64,000 bases of DNA from NCBI GenBank assembly GCA_030340625.1, contig JAOPHQ010001756.1, forward strand, positions 30,001 through 94,000, in the 5' to 3' direction. Under the pieces are notes generated by a model. The model made no database searches. It worked only from the letters and a program-made list of their open reading frames with translations, and was not told the DNA's origin. The DNA is from Merluccius polli (taxonomy: Eukaryota; Chordata; Actinopteri; Gadiformes; Merlucciidae). Of this stretch, positions 55,131 through 64,000 are shown piece after piece (position 1 is the first letter of the stretch; each line of letters begins with the position of its first letter). Both the position numbers and the translations under genes were made by a program.

Positions 55131-55778
55131 GGTATTATTGTTATTATATGTATATGTATGTATGTATTATTATTATTATTATTATTAATCCTATCAGCTT
55201 GACCATGTACTATTTTCTTTAACCACTCCAATCTGCAGATAAAGGCCGTAATTTTTTTCATGGCATGTAGTGTCAGAACCATGGGATGAAATGTGTATAG
55301 AAAGAAAGAATGAATGGATTTACTAACAGACCTGTACGTAATATAGCACTTCACTGGTGGCTTGACCTAGGCCTGTTGAACTAAAGGCTGTTATTGACAT
55401 CATTGCATGCTGTGAATGTCAAGTAAAAAGACAGATGTTTACAAGCATAACCTGCAACTCCAACATGCAACATAACAATTACCATCCACTTTTTAATTAG
55501 TCAACTAAGCAAGTCCTATGAGAACATGGTTTGCTAATCATACCATGATCAATCCATGTAGGCCTATCGGACGTGTCATGAATGACTGAATGAATGAATG
55601 ATGAATGAATGCAAGGGTCACCCACTGCAGTTAGCTCATTAAAAGTGGGGGTTTCTAATTAGATAATTATATTAGCCCCTCCCCTCTCTCGCCACCCTCC
55701 CTTCTACGATCCTTTGTCTCTCTACTCCCGACCTTAATTTTTATTCTTGCTTGACCACCCCTGCTTTCTATTTTGGAC

Positions 55779-62843
<7,065 letters not shown>

Positions 62844-64000
62844 GTTGGTCAGGAAACACTCCGCTAAAATATATGCTATTTGAATGTTCACCGCGGCACA
62901 TTGATCAACACATTTTATATGTTGTTCACTTGTTATGAAAATGTTTTTTTTTTTCACACCACAGATCCATAGTAGAATATATATGTATAGATGATACATG
63001 ATGTGATTTTAATAATCCTTCCTTCAGAATAAATGTATTCATTGGTTGTTGTTTTTTTCTTCAGTTCATGTCAAAAAACAAGGAGTTTTATTTAAAATCC
63101 TAAAAACAAAGGCCTCTTTCACAAGCAGTTTGTTCCCCATAAAATGTTCTGCCAGTTTGCTGGGTTGTGGTAGTGCGTGAACATAAGCCAGACTCAAAGG
63201 GCCATAACACTTAAGACGATTCAGCAGTTTTCCCAGCACCAGACCCAGGAACCTTCTGAGCCAGGTTCCGGGTGGACACACGTGTGCACAAATACAGGAA
63301 TATTGACGAGTGAGATGAGGACACTTTAATGTCTCCCTTTTCCAGGAACTCACACGCAGACCCCAAACATTTTATTTTTTCTGTCCAGGATAATTAAGTG
63401 AACATTATATGAAGATAAATAAAGATTCAGAATAATACATCTTTATTTATATAGCACAATTCATGCATAAAATGTAGTTCAGAGTGCAAAATATTAAGAA
63501 AATAAGTGATGACAACAAAATGATAAAATAAATATAGAAAAAAATGTAATGAAATAAAAAATTCTAAATAAAATATGAATATGTTTGACAATGTTAAATG
63601 TCTAGCTCATAATAAGTGTGTTGGACATTTCAAAATCACTTTTTAAGCAAATTGCAACTCACTATTACTACTACATTTACGTTTACATTTTGGGAATTTA
63701 GCAGACACTTTTGTCCAAAGCAACTTACAAAAGTAAATTTGTCAGTAGAAACAATGTCGTCAATGTCGGTACAGCAAGGTACAGAACAAGTTTTTAAGTG
63801 CACCATAATTGCTAGGTTTAGCTATTTATTGCTAGGTTTAGCTACTACTAATACTAGGATGGGCTGCGGTCGCTGCGGTCTTGTTCAAATCAAAGTATCT
63901 CTCCAACATGTCAATGAGACATCCAATAATAATCCTGTCTGGGGTTTCCATGTCCTGTGTGAACACGTAAATGAGTACAGTGTGAAAGATACAAAGGAAA
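62844..64000 (+). other. mbtd1: mbtd1 intron, runs off the window
   Basis: It holds a TTTATTTATATAGCAC-type tail (63438-63490) and a TTTAGCAGAC repeat (63655-63760). No MBT-coding exon is visible after 62843. Confidence 0.75.
63655..63760. repeat. TTTAGCAGAC...CCAAAGCAACTTACA dispersed repeat
   Basis: AATTTAGCAGACACTTTTGT followed by CCAAAGCAACTTACA is a motif repeated very widely in fish genomes (recalled). Diverged copies are at 28788 and 57356. Confidence 0.65.

Larger units (their letters stand above)
53900..55700. other. Intergenic DNA between znf646 and mbtd1
   Basis: AT-rich DNA with the palindrome cluster at 54791-54906, a GAT/ATG repeat (55068-55130), ATT repeats (55164-55188) and GAAT repeats near 55583-55610. 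No gene is seen. Confidence 0.7.

Overview
The window is vertebrate nuclear DNA, almost certainly from a ray-finned (teleost) fish. Genes are split into short exons with GT-AG introns. Dinucleotide microsatellites are extremely dense, and the dispersed repeats are short TTAA-flanked and 8-bp-TSD (hAT-like) elements plus tails of the TTTATTTGTATAGC and TTTAGCAGAC types common in fish. There is no prokaryotic feature, CRISPR array, rRNA or tRNA that I can support.

Three protein-coding genes are present. (1) stx1b (+ strand, 1414-18402) encodes the C-terminal 220 residues of syntaxin-1B in seven exons. The start lies upstream of the window. It is followed by a long C/U-rich 3' UTR that may run to about 28.3 kb. 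(2) znf646 (- strand) encodes a poly-C2H2 zinc-finger protein. A presumed non-coding first exon lies in a CpG-rich block at about 53.4 kb. Three coding exons (45144-42593, 42270-41152, 39862-38974) join in frame to 1519 codons with about 32 fingers. A 3' UTR of about 4.8 kb follows. (3) mbtd1 (+ strand) starts at 56219 and gives nine coding exons (359 residues) up to 62843. It continues past the window edge. stx1b and znf646 are convergent; znf646 and mbtd1 are divergent.

The most unusual structure is a second copy of the last four znf646 fingers at 32570-32892, about 6.5 kb downstream of the first. It is roughly 97% identical over about 320 bp by my own count, with no indels. It sits in an open exon (32936-32509) with a good 3' splice site and its own AATAAA. 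A GTATGA donor inside the main last exon (39423) has the matching phase, so splicing would swap one four-finger cassette and C-tail for the other and give a 1512-residue isoform. The two cassettes differ at helix position 3 of one finger.

Layout: 1-1172, 36-bp minisatellite in an stx1b intron; 1.4-18.4 kb, stx1b exons with microsatellites at most acceptors and several mobile-element remnants; 18.4-28.3 kb, presumed stx1b 3' UTR; 28.3-32.4 kb, intergenic; 32.4-45.1 kb, znf646 coding part and 3' UTRs; 45.1-53.4 kb, znf646 intron 1 with hAT-like elements; 52.4-53.9 kb, CpG-rich promoter block; 55.7-62.8 kb, mbtd1; 62.8-64 kb, mbtd1 intron.

Functionally, stx1b is a synaptic t-SNARE, mbtd1 is a chromatin reader and znf646 is a presumed DNA-binding factor. 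Nothing here suggests a shared pathway. In human, STX1B and ZNF646 are neighbours on 16p11.2 while MBTD1 is on chromosome 17, so only the first pair looks like conserved synteny.
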